Below are positions 1-8,963 of a stretch of 64,000 nucleotides of DNA, piece after piece; within the stretch, counting starts at the first letter, position 1, and the number at the start of each line of letters is the position of its first letter. Origin of the DNA: Methanobacteriota archaeon (lineage in GTDB: Archaea; Thermoplasmatota; Thermoplasmata; Methanomassiliicoccales; Methanomethylophilaceae); contig JAEXCH010000009.1 in NCBI GenBank assembly GCA_023402275.1, positions 1 to 64,000 on the forward strand. The letters are read 5' to 3'. The notes beneath the pieces were generated by a model. It saw only the letters and a program-made list of their open reading frames with translations, had not been told where the DNA came from and did not search any database. A program made the position numbers and the translations under genes.

Positions 1-1310
1 TCGCGACATCCGGCGATAAGGTCATGGTGACACTGGCATCCGATCCGACGGGAGCATCGATACAGTACACCATAGGAACGCTGAACCAGCAGACCTACAC
101 CGTACCCTTCGCCATGTCCAGATCCGAAACATTGACCATAACGATTGGAAATGTTCCAGGATATGGATTGAACAGATGGGAGAACAGTGCAGGAACGAAC
201 ATAGGTACGACGCAGACGGTATCTAACATCGCTATGCCGACTTCCGGTTCAACGGAATCATTCACTGCATACTTCGATGTATTATCGGGACTACAGATAA
301 CCGCAACATCCGGCAGTAACGGATCGATATCCCCATCAGGAACGATAACAGTGGTTGTCGGAGGTTCACAGACCTTCAACTTCCTTCCCGATTCGGGATA
401 TTACGTCAAAGCAGTTTACATCGACGGAATACTTGAGGATGTGAGAGGAGGTTCCTACACCTTCACCAACGTTCAGAACAACCACACTATACATGTGGAC
501 TTTGAACGTATACAACACTACATAACAGCAACAGCCGACCCCGGAGCAGATATCACACCATCCGGTATCATATCAGTTCAGAGAGGCAACGACATGATCT
601 TCATGTTCACAGCAGTGGAAGGATATTCCCTATCCGACATAATAATCGACGGAGTATCCCACCCTGAACTCATATCCCAAGGATACTACACGTTCAGGAA
701 CGTCAACATGAACCATTCCATAGAGGTGAAGAACACAAGAGCACTAATAACCCTCGAAGTGAACATCATCGAAGGAAAGGGTCATATCGAATACAGCGTG
801 AACGGATCATCCTTCAGAACATACTCCCAACCTGTCATACTTGACACGAACGATAACGTGACCCTAAGAGCAACAGCAGACAAGGGATACCGCTTCGTTC
901 AATGGTCGGGATATCTGTCATCAACGGAATCGGAGATATCAGTGAACAAAATAACACACTCCGTTCATCTTGATGTCACATTCGAGGAGGATGATCCAAC
1001 TCCCATACCATTGACGTACATAATCATAGGATTGCTGATCCTAGCTGCATTGTTCTTCCTGATCCTGTTCTTCTTCTACTTCAGATCGTACGAGGTCATA
1101 AAGATAGGATCATCCGCGAACATAATAGGGAAGGACAAGGCACGCAGGAAGAGACAATATGAGTTCTCGGTGGAAGGAGCAGCACCCTCAACGATTACAT
1201 ACAGAGTGGGAGAAGAAGGCCCCGTCAAGACGATGACTGCCGGACCCGATGGACGATACGTCATCCCCAGTGACGATGTCGTCGACAAGATAACCATCGA
1301 GGTCCGTTGA
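1..1310 (+). CDS. C-terminal part of a cell-surface adhesin-like protein with bacterial repeat (InlB B-like) domains and a membrane anchor
   Basis: The reading frame is open to the left edge, so the start of the gene lies outside the window; the Met at position 24 is internal. The visible part holds at least three beta-rich repeats of about 70-80 residues. Each begins with a pattern like ITATSGSNGSISPSG or ITATADPGADITPSG and ends near YTFTNV-x-NHTIHVDF, the style of bacterial repeat / divergent InlB B-repeat domains found in archaeal adhesin-like proteins. A hydrophobic segment of about 22 residues (IPLTYIIIGLLILAALFFLI) follows, then an unusual positively charged cytoplasmic tail of about 75 residues. 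I infer an extracellular, membrane-anchored surface protein with its C-terminus inside the cell; the ligand is unknown. Confidence 0.75.
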   Translation, partial: ATSGDKVMVTLASDPTGASIQYTIGTLNQQTYTVPFAMSRSETLTITIGNVPGYGLNRWENSAGTNIGTTQTVSNIAMPTSGSTESFTAYFDVLSGLQITATSGSNGSISPSGTITVVVGGSQTFNFLPDSGYYVKAVYIDGILEDVRGGSYTFTNVQNNHTIHVDFERIQHYITATADPGADITPSGIISVQRGNDMIFMFTAVEGYSLSDIIIDGVSHPELISQGYYTFRNVNMNHSIEVKNTRALITLEVNIIEGKGHIEYSVNGSSFRTYSQPVILDTNDNVTLRATADKGYRFVQWSGYLSSTESEISVNKITHSVHLDVTFEEDDPTPIPLTYIIIGLLILAALFFLILFFFYFRSYEVIKIGSSANIIGKDKARRKRQYEFSVEGAAPSTITYRVGEEGPVKTMTAGPDGRYVIPSDDVVDKITIEVR

Positions 1311-1434
1311 TCCTAAACCCCTTAGATCAAACCGTTTTTCCCCTTAAACCTCTTATCTGCGGTCATATGGCCGCAGAGCATTCAATTTTAATTCTCTGAT
1401 ACAAACGAACAAATCTATCTAAGAGAACTTCATA

Positions 1435-2157
1435 GTGATAATGATGATAACAATGATCGGGACAGGGCACATCTTCGATATTGCGGAGCAGGTCTCGTTC
1501 ATTGTTAAGAACACTTGGCCGGATGCTGTTCTCGTAGAGCTAGATGAAAAAAGATACGCTGCTTTGACCCAGAATGTTAAGACTGATGACATCTCAGAAG
1601 ATCTTCCAAAACTATACCGGGAGTCTGCAAAATATCAGAACAAGATGTCCGAGGAGAACGGGGTACAGACCGGAGGGGAGATCCTTGCCGCTATCAACAC
1701 AGGTAAGCTTGTGGGTGCAGAGATAATCTGCATAGATAAGGATGCAGAGACAATAATGGAGGAGATCGAAAAGGAGATGTCCTTCGCGGAAAGGACAAAG
1801 TACTCTCTATCATCCATAACGGATAACATGTTCGGGAAAAGAAAGACAATCTCCACCCGCAAGAATTTCGTTGCAGATGAAGAGCAGTACATTTTCAATA
1901 TGAGAAAGAGATATCCGACACTCGTCAGAAAGCTGATCGATGAAAGGAACGATCATATGGCGGGCAGGATACGTGAAGCATCGAAGTATCACAACAATAT
2001 CGTGGTCGTTGTAGGAGATGCACACGTCAGCGGGCTTGTTAAATTGTTGGACGACATCCCTATCGATATCATAAGATTGGCGGACCTGATGGACACAGAG
2101 AGAATGAATGCGGTAAGGTCCAGGATCTGGAACAGAACGATGGAAGGAACACGATGA
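1435..2157 (+). CDS. TraB/PrgY-family protein
   Basis: The 240-residue protein opens with MIGTGHIFDIAEQV and continues with AVLVELDEKRY, the two N-terminal signatures of the TraB/PrgY (pheromone shutdown) family. A second GDAHVSGLV motif near residue 200 carries the conserved histidine. The family is related to Tiki/EreA-type putative metalloproteases, but the biochemical role of archaeal members is unknown. There is no membrane domain, so this is a short, soluble family member. The first codon of the frame is GTG; the ATGs at 1441, 1444 and 1453 are equally good starts. The stop overlaps the thyX start by 4 bp (ATGA), implying translational coupling. Confidence 0.75.
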   Translation: MIMMITMIGTGHIFDIAEQVSFIVKNTWPDAVLVELDEKRYAALTQNVKTDDISEDLPKLYRESAKYQNKMSEENGVQTGGEILAAINTGKLVGAEIICIDKDAETIMEEIEKEMSFAERTKYSLSSITDNMFGKRKTISTRKNFVADEEQYIFNMRKRYPTLVRKLIDERNDHMAGRIREASKYHNNIVVVVGDAHVSGLVKLLDDIPIDIIRLADLMDTERMNAVRSRIWNRTMEGTR

Positions 2158-2816
2158 GAGTAGAGTTGCTGGCACACACTAAGGATGCAGATGCGATCTG
2201 CGCTGCGGCCGGAAGGTCGTGTTACTCTAAAAGATCATCAGCCGATCTGATGGATATGAAGGATCCGGAGAAAACACTCGGTAAGATAGTCGGCATGGGT
2301 CACCACTCGGTCATAGAACATGCAGTCTTCACATTCTCTGTGGAAGGTGTATCCAGAGCTTTGACGCATCAGTTGGTCAGACATAGGATAGCATCGTTCT
2401 CTCAACAGAGTCAGAGGTATGTACCATTGAAGGAAGCAACGTATGTTGTGCCTGAGACGATAAAGAAGGATCCCGATGCTCTGAGAAGATACGAGGATCT
2501 CATGACCCAAATATGGGATGCCTATTCAGAACTCTCCGAGAAGATACCTGCCGAGGACGCCAGATATGTTCTGCCTAACGGATGTACAACGAACATAACG
2601 ATAACCATGAATGCAAGGGAATTGTTGCATTTCTTCTCGCTGAGATGCTGCGAGAGAGCGCAGTGGGAGATAAGGGATATGGCGGAAAGGATGCTGGCAC
2701 TTTGTAAGGAGGTTTCACCCGTCATATTCAAGGATGCAGGACCTCCGTGCGTCAGAGGGCCATGCCCCGAAGGGAAGTTATCTTGTGGACACCCGCGCAA
2801 ATCCAACAAAGCTTAA
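2154..2816 (+). CDS. thyX: Flavin-dependent thymidylate synthase
   Basis: ThyX methylates dUMP to dTMP using methylene-tetrahydro(methano)pterin or folate as carbon donor and FAD/NADPH as reductant. The signature RHR-x7-S is present at residues 76-86 (RHRIASFSQQS), followed by QRYV. The length of 220 residues is normal for a ThyX subunit, which acts as a homotetramer. A C-terminal cysteine-rich stretch (GPPCVRGPCPEGKLSCG) is noticeable and less usual. The ATG overlaps the stop of the upstream traB-like gene, so both are probably on one transcript, and rps17e follows after a short gap. Confidence 0.95.
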   Translation: MRVELLAHTKDADAICAAAGRSCYSKRSSADLMDMKDPEKTLGKIVGMGHHSVIEHAVFTFSVEGVSRALTHQLVRHRIASFSQQSQRYVPLKEATYVVPETIKKDPDALRRYEDLMTQIWDAYSELSEKIPAEDARYVLPNGCTTNITITMNARELLHFFSLRCCERAQWEIRDMAERMLALCKEVSPVIFKDAGPPCVRGPCPEGKLSCGHPRKSNKA

Positions 2817-2855
2817 ATAAGGAATCCACTTAATCGGGTTCAATCGGTGAAAGAT

Positions 2856-3047
2856 ATGGGAAGAATTAGGCCCACATATATCAAGAGAGTTTCCATTGAG
2901 CTCGTCAACAAATACCCTCAGGCATTCAGCAGGGACTTTGAGAACAACAAAGAGATGGTCAACAACCTTACAGACGTGTACTCGGTCAAGATGAGGAACA
3001 GGATCGCAGGATACATAACCCGTTACCTGTCCCGTCCGGAGATCTGA
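2856..3047 (+). CDS. rps17e: Small ribosomal subunit protein eS17 (S17e)
   Basis: A 63-residue protein beginning MGRIRPTYIKR and containing NNKEMVNNLTDVYSVKMRNRIAGYITR, diagnostic of the archaeal/eukaryotic ribosomal protein S17e of the small subunit. I chose the ATG at 2856 because GGTGA (2846-2850) lies 5 bp upstream as a Shine-Dalgarno, and because family members start MGR. A GTG at 2847 inside that motif would add three residues and is unlikely. It sits between thyX and a tRNA-Arg gene. Confidence 0.95.
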   Translation: MGRIRPTYIKRVSIELVNKYPQAFSRDFENNKEMVNNLTDVYSVKMRNRIAGYITRYLSRPEI

Positions 3048-3094
3048 AACCACTTAATCTGAAAAGATACTGTTCTTCCGCACGTAATTACCAC

Positions 3095-3168
3095 GCCCGC
3101 GTGGGGTAGCTTGGATATCCTGAGAGATTGCGGATCTCTTGACTCGGATTCGAATTCCGGCGCGGGCA
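3095..3168 (+). tRNA. tRNA-Arg (anticodon GCG)
   Basis: Acceptor stem GCCCGCG (3095-3101) pairs with CGCGGGC (3161-3167). The anticodon stem AGAGA/TCTCT encloses TTGCGGA, giving anticodon GCG at 3130-3132. The T arm is TCGGA-TTCGAAT-TCCGG. The discriminator is A at 3168 and CCA is not encoded. The gene abuts the 3' end of the convergent rqcH gene (stop at 3170). Confidence 0.93.
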
Positions 3169-3169
3169 C

Positions 3170-5101
3170 TCATTGTTCGTCCGGTTCTTTCCACACACGT
3201 TTGACGATCTCGACATCCCCAGGAGGTAATATCCTCGAGATCTCTTCTTCAGGCACTTGGAATTCTTTTGCCAAGTCACCAGATTTCCTTCCGCTCTTCC
3301 CTCTTCCTGGGTTGAGTATCATGTACTTTTCGCAATTCTCAAAGAGCTCTACAGGTCCGCACATGATCTTCCTTGCTCCTTCATGGAATATCTCGCCTAT
3401 CCCGAGTTCCATCTTCAGATGGTGCTCGTAGTTCCTCTTCCCTCTTACGATGAACGCACCTCTCGGAACGAACTCTCCGGGATTAGGTGTCTTGCTGACC
3501 TGATCGGGATATACCCAGAATGCCGCACCCTCCATCAAAGCAGCGACCCATGCCTTTGATTGAGTGAGTGCGAAGGTACACGCTTCCCTAAGTTCTTCAG
3601 GTGTTGCGGCGAGACCGTCTTTCAACACGACCGAAGGGGCCCCGTGTACATCCGCATGTACGAACACATCCTTCTCCTTCAGGTGCTTCTTAACGACATT
3701 ATCGTTGCTGTGTGCATCCCTTCCGGCTATTACAAGCTTACCTGATGAACTGATGAACCATTTGTACCTCTCAAACCAGAATTGCTTTGTGGGCTGTGCT
3801 TTGGTCAACGCAAGAGCTCTCGCCTTATCGAATCCCTTCTGCTTCTTCTCCAGTTCTGCAATGCTCTCTTTAAGCGCATCCTGGGCCCTTTTGGCCTTCT
3901 CTCCTATATCCTTGCTCCTCTGGTAGATATCTGAGGCGTTAGCATCTATGCTCTTTGTATAATCCAATGTTATGTTGAGATCGGAGAACGTTCCTGTGAC
4001 CTTGTTCTTAGATGGATCTATGTTGGTCACGAACGGTATCTTCTTGGCACCTTCCGCCAGTTTCTCCCAGGTGAGCTCCTTGGATTTCTCCCCGAGCACG
4101 GTCAGCAGCTCGTTGACCTTCTGATACTCAATGTAGATGACATCGGCCCTTTTCTTAAGGTCATCCGATTCCATATTGTACTCGTCAACGGTCTCTGTCT
4201 GTTTCTGTATCCTTTTCTTGAGCTTCTCGATCTCAGGATCGACGTACATCTCATCCTCTGCCTGACCGATCTCCTTCATCAGAGCATCTATCGCCAATGA
4301 CATGCTCGAGAATACCTCGGATTCAAGATCCTCGTATATCATGAGGTCTACCGGTGCTATGTCGACTATCGATCCGTTCTCCCTGAACACTGTGGGTTCG
4401 CTGTTCTCTACGACCTTCGACAGTATGTCCCTGAGGGATGAGTACATCTTCTCCAGATCACCGTCACTTACATCCTTGGACGGGGAGTTCTTGTCCATGC
4501 CGGATCTTTTGCAGATCTCCTCTGCATATTGGCCTCCCAGGTTCACCACGGTCGCCAATGTTCTTACGATATCGGAGTCGGATGTCCTGAAGACCTCCTT
4601 GAACTCATCAAAGGTGGATTCAACGGGATCGAACCTGCTCTTGGGCATGATATAATCCTCTCCCGGTCTGGTGGAACGGTCCCTCCATGTCCTGTGTATC
4701 AGACAATTCACGATCTTCCCGTCAAGTACCAGGAGTACATTCCCGCCTCCGAACATCTCGAATATCAGTTTGTATTCGGCATCGGATTTGAATACTTCCG
4801 TTATAGTTATCCTGTCGAATCCCGCTTGAATTGTTTTTCCTATCCTTGCGTTGGTTATGTACTTCCTGAGGAATGTCGCAAAGGAAGTAGGTGTCTCGGG
4901 AGTCTCCGGACGATCCGGAGAAAGATATAACCATTTCTTATCCCTGAAGAAAAGTTCTCTCTTACCATCCCCTTGGACGTTCAGACGGAAGAGTACGTTC
5001 CCTGCACCCCATTGGAATATCTTGTCTACGTGTGCTCCTTCCAATGATGCCATCTCCGTTACTATGGAACGGACATCGAAAGAACTCATCTCCTTCTTCA
5101 T
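3170..5101 (-). CDS. rqcH: NFACT / RqcH-family ribosome quality control protein (Rqc2/NEMF homolog)
   Basis: RqcH/NEMF binds stalled 50S-peptidyl-tRNA complexes and adds C-terminal tails that mark nascent chains for degradation. The sequence starts MKKEMSSFDVRSIVTEM, the typical NFACT-N start. A long charged coiled coil runs over about residues 270-440. The NFACT-R/DUF814 domain follows (WFISSSGKLVIAGRDAHSND and KDVFVHADVHGAPSVV). The length of 643 residues fits archaeal members. I took the ATG at 5101; the frame is open to another ATG at 5122 (seven more residues), and neither has a clear Shine-Dalgarno, so a leaderless transcript is possible. Confidence 0.9.
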   Translation of the reverse strand: MKKEMSSFDVRSIVTEMASLEGAHVDKIFQWGAGNVLFRLNVQGDGKRELFFRDKKWLYLSPDRPETPETPTSFATFLRKYITNARIGKTIQAGFDRITITEVFKSDAEYKLIFEMFGGGNVLLVLDGKIVNCLIHRTWRDRSTRPGEDYIMPKSRFDPVESTFDEFKEVFRTSDSDIVRTLATVVNLGGQYAEEICKRSGMDKNSPSKDVSDGDLEKMYSSLRDILSKVVENSEPTVFRENGSIVDIAPVDLMIYEDLESEVFSSMSLAIDALMKEIGQAEDEMYVDPEIEKLKKRIQKQTETVDEYNMESDDLKKRADVIYIEYQKVNELLTVLGEKSKELTWEKLAEGAKKIPFVTNIDPSKNKVTGTFSDLNITLDYTKSIDANASDIYQRSKDIGEKAKRAQDALKESIAELEKKQKGFDKARALALTKAQPTKQFWFERYKWFISSSGKLVIAGRDAHSNDNVVKKHLKEKDVFVHADVHGAPSVVLKDGLAATPEELREACTFALTQSKAWVAALMEGAAFWVYPDQVSKTPNPGEFVPRGAFIVRGKRNYEHHLKMELGIGEIFHEGARKIMCGPVELFENCEKYMILNPGRGKSGRKSGDLAKEFQVPEEEISRILPPGDVEIVKRVWKEPDEQ

Positions 5102-5200
5102 ATGGAGGGTTAATGGTAACATTATGATATATGTTCGTTGTCAAAAAGACAAGGATCCTTAAAACCAATGTGATTTTAGAACCATAATAAATACTTCTAA

Positions 5201-5644
5201 TTGGATGGATATAGGAATAATATGGAAAGGGAATTCAAGATCCTCCTTGCAGTCGGCAGCATCTCTGCATTCGCCTCTATGATGGTAGGTTCATTCTTTC
5301 CAGACCATGCCCCCGTAATATGTTCACTTTTCGTATGTGCGATATTGTTCGCAATGGCTGTATATATTTGGGTCAACAGGGATAAAGAAGATGTAATGAT
5401 CATTCGTGAGGATGCAGATCACCATTATGATTCTACAAAGATGAAATCTGATGCATGGAAATATTTTGCTTTGTTAGGTGCAGCTTCACTCGTGTTGGAG
5501 ATGATGTTAATAATTCTCATAAGACCAACAGGGGTCATGTCGATCCCTGCGTTCATAGGGCTAATTGGTATGTTCTTGATCCTATTGAACTGCAGAAATA
5601 AGAAATATCTGTCCGATAGGGAATATCCTGCCACATCATCTTAA
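5201..5644 (+). CDS. Hypothetical four-helix membrane protein
   Basis: 147 residues with four hydrophobic segments: around FKILLAVGSISAFASMMVG, VICSLFVCAILFAMAVYIWV, YFALLGAASLVLEMMLIILI and SIPAFIGLIGMFLILL. Helices 2 and 3 are joined by a charged loop (NRDKEDVMIIREDADHHYD). I do not recognise the family. Translation may instead start at the ATG at 5222 (MEREFKI), which would remove seven residues. It is transcribed away from rqcH. Confidence 0.6.
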   Translation: MDGYRNNMEREFKILLAVGSISAFASMMVGSFFPDHAPVICSLFVCAILFAMAVYIWVNRDKEDVMIIREDADHHYDSTKMKSDAWKYFALLGAASLVLEMMLIILIRPTGVMSIPAFIGLIGMFLILLNCRNKKYLSDREYPATSS

Positions 5645-5680
5645 TGGATGCTGTTCGAATGAAATCTGAGGGTCCGCTCA

Positions 5681-6133
5681 TCATCTTTTGATAACAGCAT
5701 CCAGGTCCTTCAATACCTTATCCACCATATCAAGCACTTCCTTCCTGTTCTTTGCAACCTCCTTATCAAGCATGGAGTTGGAAGAATGTGTGGTGAAGAA
5801 TGAGTTCGTTCTGACATTCTCCCAGTTGTTGAGTCTGTCTATGTAACGGTATGCGAGTATGATCTCCTTCTGCAATTTCAGATTGGGGATATCCCCTCCA
5901 TATACAAGGGAATCCCAAACAGGTGTCTCCAGAGGGTCCAGATGGTATGAGGTCTCCTTCAACGAGAGTATTGTATCAACTATCGATTCGAGTTCTTCGT
6001 AGATACCAATCAGTGCATCATTGGAATCTGTGGACTCCTTTACTCTTACTATGACATACTCGACAATGAGTGCCGATAAGAATCCAAGAAATGTGGATAT
6101 CGTGAGTTCAAGAACTCCCAGATCCTCAAACAT
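5681..6133 (-). CDS. Hypothetical protein with one N-terminal membrane segment and a helical cytoplasmic domain
   Basis: 150 residues. One hydrophobic segment (LTISTFLGFLSALIVEYVIV, about residues 10-30) is followed by a charged, probably alpha-helical region with heptad-like stretches (IGIYEELESIVDTILSLKE; KEVLDMVDKVLKDLDAVIK). I do not recognise the family; the architecture resembles small membrane-tethered proteins of unknown function. It is convergent with the 5201-5644 membrane protein. Confidence 0.55.
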   Translation of the reverse strand: MFEDLGVLELTISTFLGFLSALIVEYVIVRVKESTDSNDALIGIYEELESIVDTILSLKETSYHLDPLETPVWDSLVYGGDIPNLKLQKEIILAYRYIDRLNNWENVRTNSFFTTHSSNSMLDKEVAKNRKEVLDMVDKVLKDLDAVIKR

Positions 6134-6172
6134 ATCCGTTCAAGGCATTGGAGAGTACTTATAGATGATGTC

Positions 6173-6433
6173 TCAGCTGGGCGGGCCCGCGATCCCCAAC
6201 TTCACAGCCGCTTTCCTGAATATTACTGGTAATATGAACGATAACGGAAGTGCGACTATGAATCCTATGCACCACGATCTTAGCCATATGAATGGAAACC
6301 TGTCTACGAAACCTACATTCACGGACGTCATCACCAGAGACATTCCAAGCGACATGAAGAAAGCCATGCCCAGGGCCATGAAGACGGTCATCTTCCAGTT
6401 GCTTCCGCCATTGGTATTTCCTTTACCTTCCAT
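6173..6433 (-). CDS. Small membrane protein, DUF2798-like
   Basis: Two hydrophobic segments (MTVFMALGMAFFMSLGMSLVM and WCIGFIVALPLSFILPVIF) are separated by a short loop with F-x-W-x2-SW, then a basic end FRKAAVKLG. This is the pattern of the two-helix DUF2798 family (function unknown). The frame opens with TTG at 6454; the ATG at 6433 is the more likely start, giving 86 residues. Confidence 0.55.
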   Translation of the reverse strand: MEGKGNTNGGSNWKMTVFMALGMAFFMSLGMSLVMTSVNVGFVDRFPFIWLRSWCIGFIVALPLSFILPVIFRKAAVKLGIAGPPS

Positions 6434-6500
6434 TGTATCATCCACGTGATTCAATCGAAAGTTATAATGGTTGCACTCGAAGCATACGTTTCCAGAAAGC

Positions 6501-6507
6501 TTTATAA
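6501..6507 (+). promoter_or_regulatory. TATA box of the tRNA-Thr gene
   Basis: TTTATAA lies about 30 bp upstream of the mature tRNA 5' end at 6535, the standard spacing for an archaeal TATA box that serves a tRNA with a very short leader. Confidence 0.6.
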
Positions 6508-6534
6508 CAATGTCCTCCTTGACTGGTAATACAG

Positions 6535-6606
6535 GCCGCTGTGGCTAAGGGGTATAGCGACGCCTTGGTAAGGCGTAGGTCGTGGGTTCAATTCCCATCA
6601 GCGGCT
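6535..6606 (+). tRNA. tRNA-Thr (anticodon GGT)
   Basis: Acceptor GCCGCTG (6535-6541) pairs with CAGCGGC (6599-6605). The D stem is GCT/AGC. The anticodon stem ACGCC/GGCGT encloses TTGGTAA, giving anticodon GGT. The T loop is TTCAATT. The discriminator is T at 6606, followed by an encoded CCA at 6607-6609. Confidence 0.95.
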
Positions 6607-6809
6607 CCATCTTGTTCTCTGATTCTGTGATCGATACTGACACAATATGCCAGGATCGAAAGATCATCGTTCCTCTCAATATCGTTATACTTCTCTGCTG
6701 TAGGATCATTTTACTATCGATCATTCAAATGCGTATAAGTCCAGTTGATGAAAAACATGAACAAATAGGATAAGGAAAGGGGTTGAAGATGTTTGAATCG
6801 TATCCGATA

Positions 6810-8015
6810 TCAAGACATCTTGTAGAACACGAAGCCTGACCAGATCTTGGGGAAGAAGAATGTGGTCTTCTTCGGCATCCTCATTCCTTTCATGGAAAGG
6901 TCCCATATCGTCTGAAGACTTGGATCGTTCAGAATGACGGCGACATCGAATTTCCTGTCATCCCTCATTTTGATCACATTAGGGAGTTCAGCTTCATATT
7001 CCACTCTGCATTTCCCTTCATCGTATCCGTAGATCTTCTTCAGTATCAGTTCCTGTGCCACAAAGGTGTCCAATTTCCAAAGATCGCTATCTCCGTCACC
7101 ATATCTTGCGAGATAGCATTTTCCGGATCCGGTCATGAGCCCCATCATCCAATTGTTCAGGTCCTTGACCATCTCTTCTTCTGATACTTCCTTCACGGTC
7201 ATCTCAGAGGATATCCCTTTGATCGCCTGTTCCTCTGTGATCTCGTCGGAACTGATCATCCTGTGAGTAGGCCAAACGATCAGCCCCTCATCGTTCGCTG
7301 CGACAAGTGTTGCAAGGACGTATCCCTTCTTCTCATCGTCAGGGTTCTCCAGAGAGTAGTTGAGGGCGGTCTCGTATCTGTGGTGCCCGTCGGCGATAAG
7401 CATCTTCTGATCCCGGAGTTCGGATGTTATCTCCTTCTTGATGTTCTCATCACTTATTATGTGGAATCTGTGATCGACGCCGTTCTCGTCCATGTATCTG
7501 TAGACAAGACGTGCGTTGTCGGCGACCTTCTTGTTCAATTCAGGACTAAGGCCTTCGAATATGCCGAATATCGATTCAAGGTGTGTTTCCATATCCCTGA
7601 GAAGGTTCAGGCGGTCCTCCTTCACCTTTGAGAATGTCTCCTCGTGAGGTATTATGTTCCCCTGATCATAACTCTCTGTCTTCAATATCCCGACCAGTCC
7701 CATCCTTGTCTTCAGGACCCCGTGGTCATTGAAGACCTGTTCGTAAAGATAGAATGAATCCGTATCCTGTTTCAGGCTTCCGTCGTCTATCATCCTGTCA
7801 AGTTCTTTCCTGGATCCCTTGTATCTTCTGTCTATATCAGGTTTGAGTGTAAGGTTGGTGACGTTGTTATTGTTATCCTGAAGTACTTTGAGATACTCCT
7901 TTCCGATCACGTCGTAAGGAGGGGATATACGATCCTCTATTCTCTCATCGGTCTTCAATACTGGTCTGTATCCGGGAAAAGGAAGGAATGTAACCATTTC
8001 TATGCCTGAATTCAT
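6810..8015 (-). CDS. DUF1015 family protein
   Basis: 401 residues with the hallmarks of DUF1015: FPGYRPV near the N-terminus, RISPPYDVIG, the central HEETFSKVKEDRLNLL, and ADGHHRYETAL (about residues 215-225). The family is widespread in anaerobes and archaea and its reaction is not established; some members lie near serine or phosphoserine metabolism genes, but nothing here supports that. The ATG at 7997 is an alternative start. A TATA-like element (reverse strand, about 8028-8040) and an 8-bp inverted repeat lie just upstream. Confidence 0.85.
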   Translation of the reverse strand: MNSGIEMVTFLPFPGYRPVLKTDERIEDRISPPYDVIGKEYLKVLQDNNNNVTNLTLKPDIDRRYKGSRKELDRMIDDGSLKQDTDSFYLYEQVFNDHGVLKTRMGLVGILKTESYDQGNIIPHEETFSKVKEDRLNLLRDMETHLESIFGIFEGLSPELNKKVADNARLVYRYMDENGVDHRFHIISDENIKKEITSELRDQKMLIADGHHRYETALNYSLENPDDEKKGYVLATLVAANDEGLIVWPTHRMISSDEITEEQAIKGISSEMTVKEVSEEEMVKDLNNWMMGLMTGSGKCYLARYGDGDSDLWKLDTFVAQELILKKIYGYDEGKCRVEYEAELPNVIKMRDDRKFDVAVILNDPSLQTIWDLSMKGMRMPKKTTFFFPKIWSGFVFYKMS

Positions 8016-8060
8016 GGTATACTTTGTTACTTATATCTCTTTCTACTTAGTAATTGAGAG

Positions 8061-8089
8061 TTGGATGTATCGTTATTGTATACATCCGT
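8061..8089. promoter_or_regulatory. Inverted repeat upstream of the DUF1015 gene, half-site shared with the FecCD operators
   Basis: GGATGTAT (8063-8070) and ATACATCC (8080-8087) form a perfect 8-bp inverted repeat separated by 9 bp. It lies between the 3' end of the ZIP transporter and the TATA-like region of the DUF1015 gene. The half-site TTGGATGTAT is the complement of ATACATCCAA, which also occurs in both FecCD-locus operators at 15.5 kb. It may be a regulator site or a terminator for the ZIP gene; no T-run follows the hairpin. Confidence 0.4.
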
Positions 8090-8114
8090 ATCACTTCGCG
8101 GCCGACCGGTGAAT

Positions 8115-8894
8115 TCAACCCAATGCCACATCAAGGATCATCATAAGTACGAACCCTACAGCAAAACCTATGGTTGATATATTGGAATGTTTACCTGCTT
8201 GAGCTTCCGGGATCAGTTCTTCAACAACAACATAGATCATCGCACCTGCAGCAAAGGCAAGCAGGAATGGCAGAATGGGAACGAACAGTGACGTCAGAAG
8301 TATGACCACCGCTGCAGCAATGGGTTCCACAACACCTGATGCAACTCCATAGGCGAAGGACCTCCTTTTCGATATGCCGCTTCCAAGCAGAGGCATGGAG
8401 ACGATAGCCCCCTCCGGGAAGTTCTGTATAGCTATGCCGATGGCCAATGCGAAAGCACCCGCCATGGTGATGGTGGCATCTCCTGCCAATACGCCTGCGA
8501 AGACCACACCCACGGCCATACCTTCAGGTATGTTATGCAAGGTGATCGCGAACACAAGCATCGTCGATCTCTTCTTTTTCTCAGGATGTCTTCCTTCCGG
8601 TTGGTCGGAATTGACATGAAGATGAGGTATTATCGAATCGAGTGCCAGAAGGAACAATATCCCTGCGATGAACCCTATTGCGGCAGGCAGCCAGGTTATA
8701 CCTCCTTGCTGTTCGGTCATCTCCATTGCAGGTATCAGAAGGGACCAGACAGATGCTGCTATCATGACGCCTGCCGCAAAACCCAACAGCAGTTTCTGTA
8801 TGTTGGAGCCCATCTCCTTCCTTAGAAGGAAGACCATGGCCGCACCTAAGGATGTCCCGATGAATGGGATCAACAAACCGATTGCGACCTGCAT
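8115..8894 (-). CDS. ZIP family divalent metal transporter (ZupT-like)
   Basis: 259 residues, about eight transmembrane helices. The metal-binding helices carry HNIPEGMAVGVVFAG and QNFPEGAIVSMPL, the paired H/Q-N-x-P-E-G signatures of the ZIP family. A histidine-containing cytoplasmic loop (IIPHLHVNSDQPEGRHPEKKK) lies between helices 3 and 4. ZIP proteins of this type import zinc or other divalent metals (iron, manganese) across the cytoplasmic membrane; the actual metal cannot be read from sequence. The gene appears monocistronic. Confidence 0.9.
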   Translation of the reverse strand: MQVAIGLLIPFIGTSLGAAMVFLLRKEMGSNIQKLLLGFAAGVMIAASVWSLLIPAMEMTEQQGGITWLPAAIGFIAGILFLLALDSIIPHLHVNSDQPEGRHPEKKKRSTMLVFAITLHNIPEGMAVGVVFAGVLAGDATITMAGAFALAIGIAIQNFPEGAIVSMPLLGSGISKRRSFAYGVASGVVEPIAAAVVILLTSLFVPILPFLLAFAAGAMIYVVVEELIPEAQAGKHSNISTIGFAVGFVLMMILDVALG

Positions 8895-8963
8895 GATCTC
8901 GCTTATGGAATATTCCCTCCTGGCTCAATTGTAATTGTATCTAATGGATCGATAATATAACAT

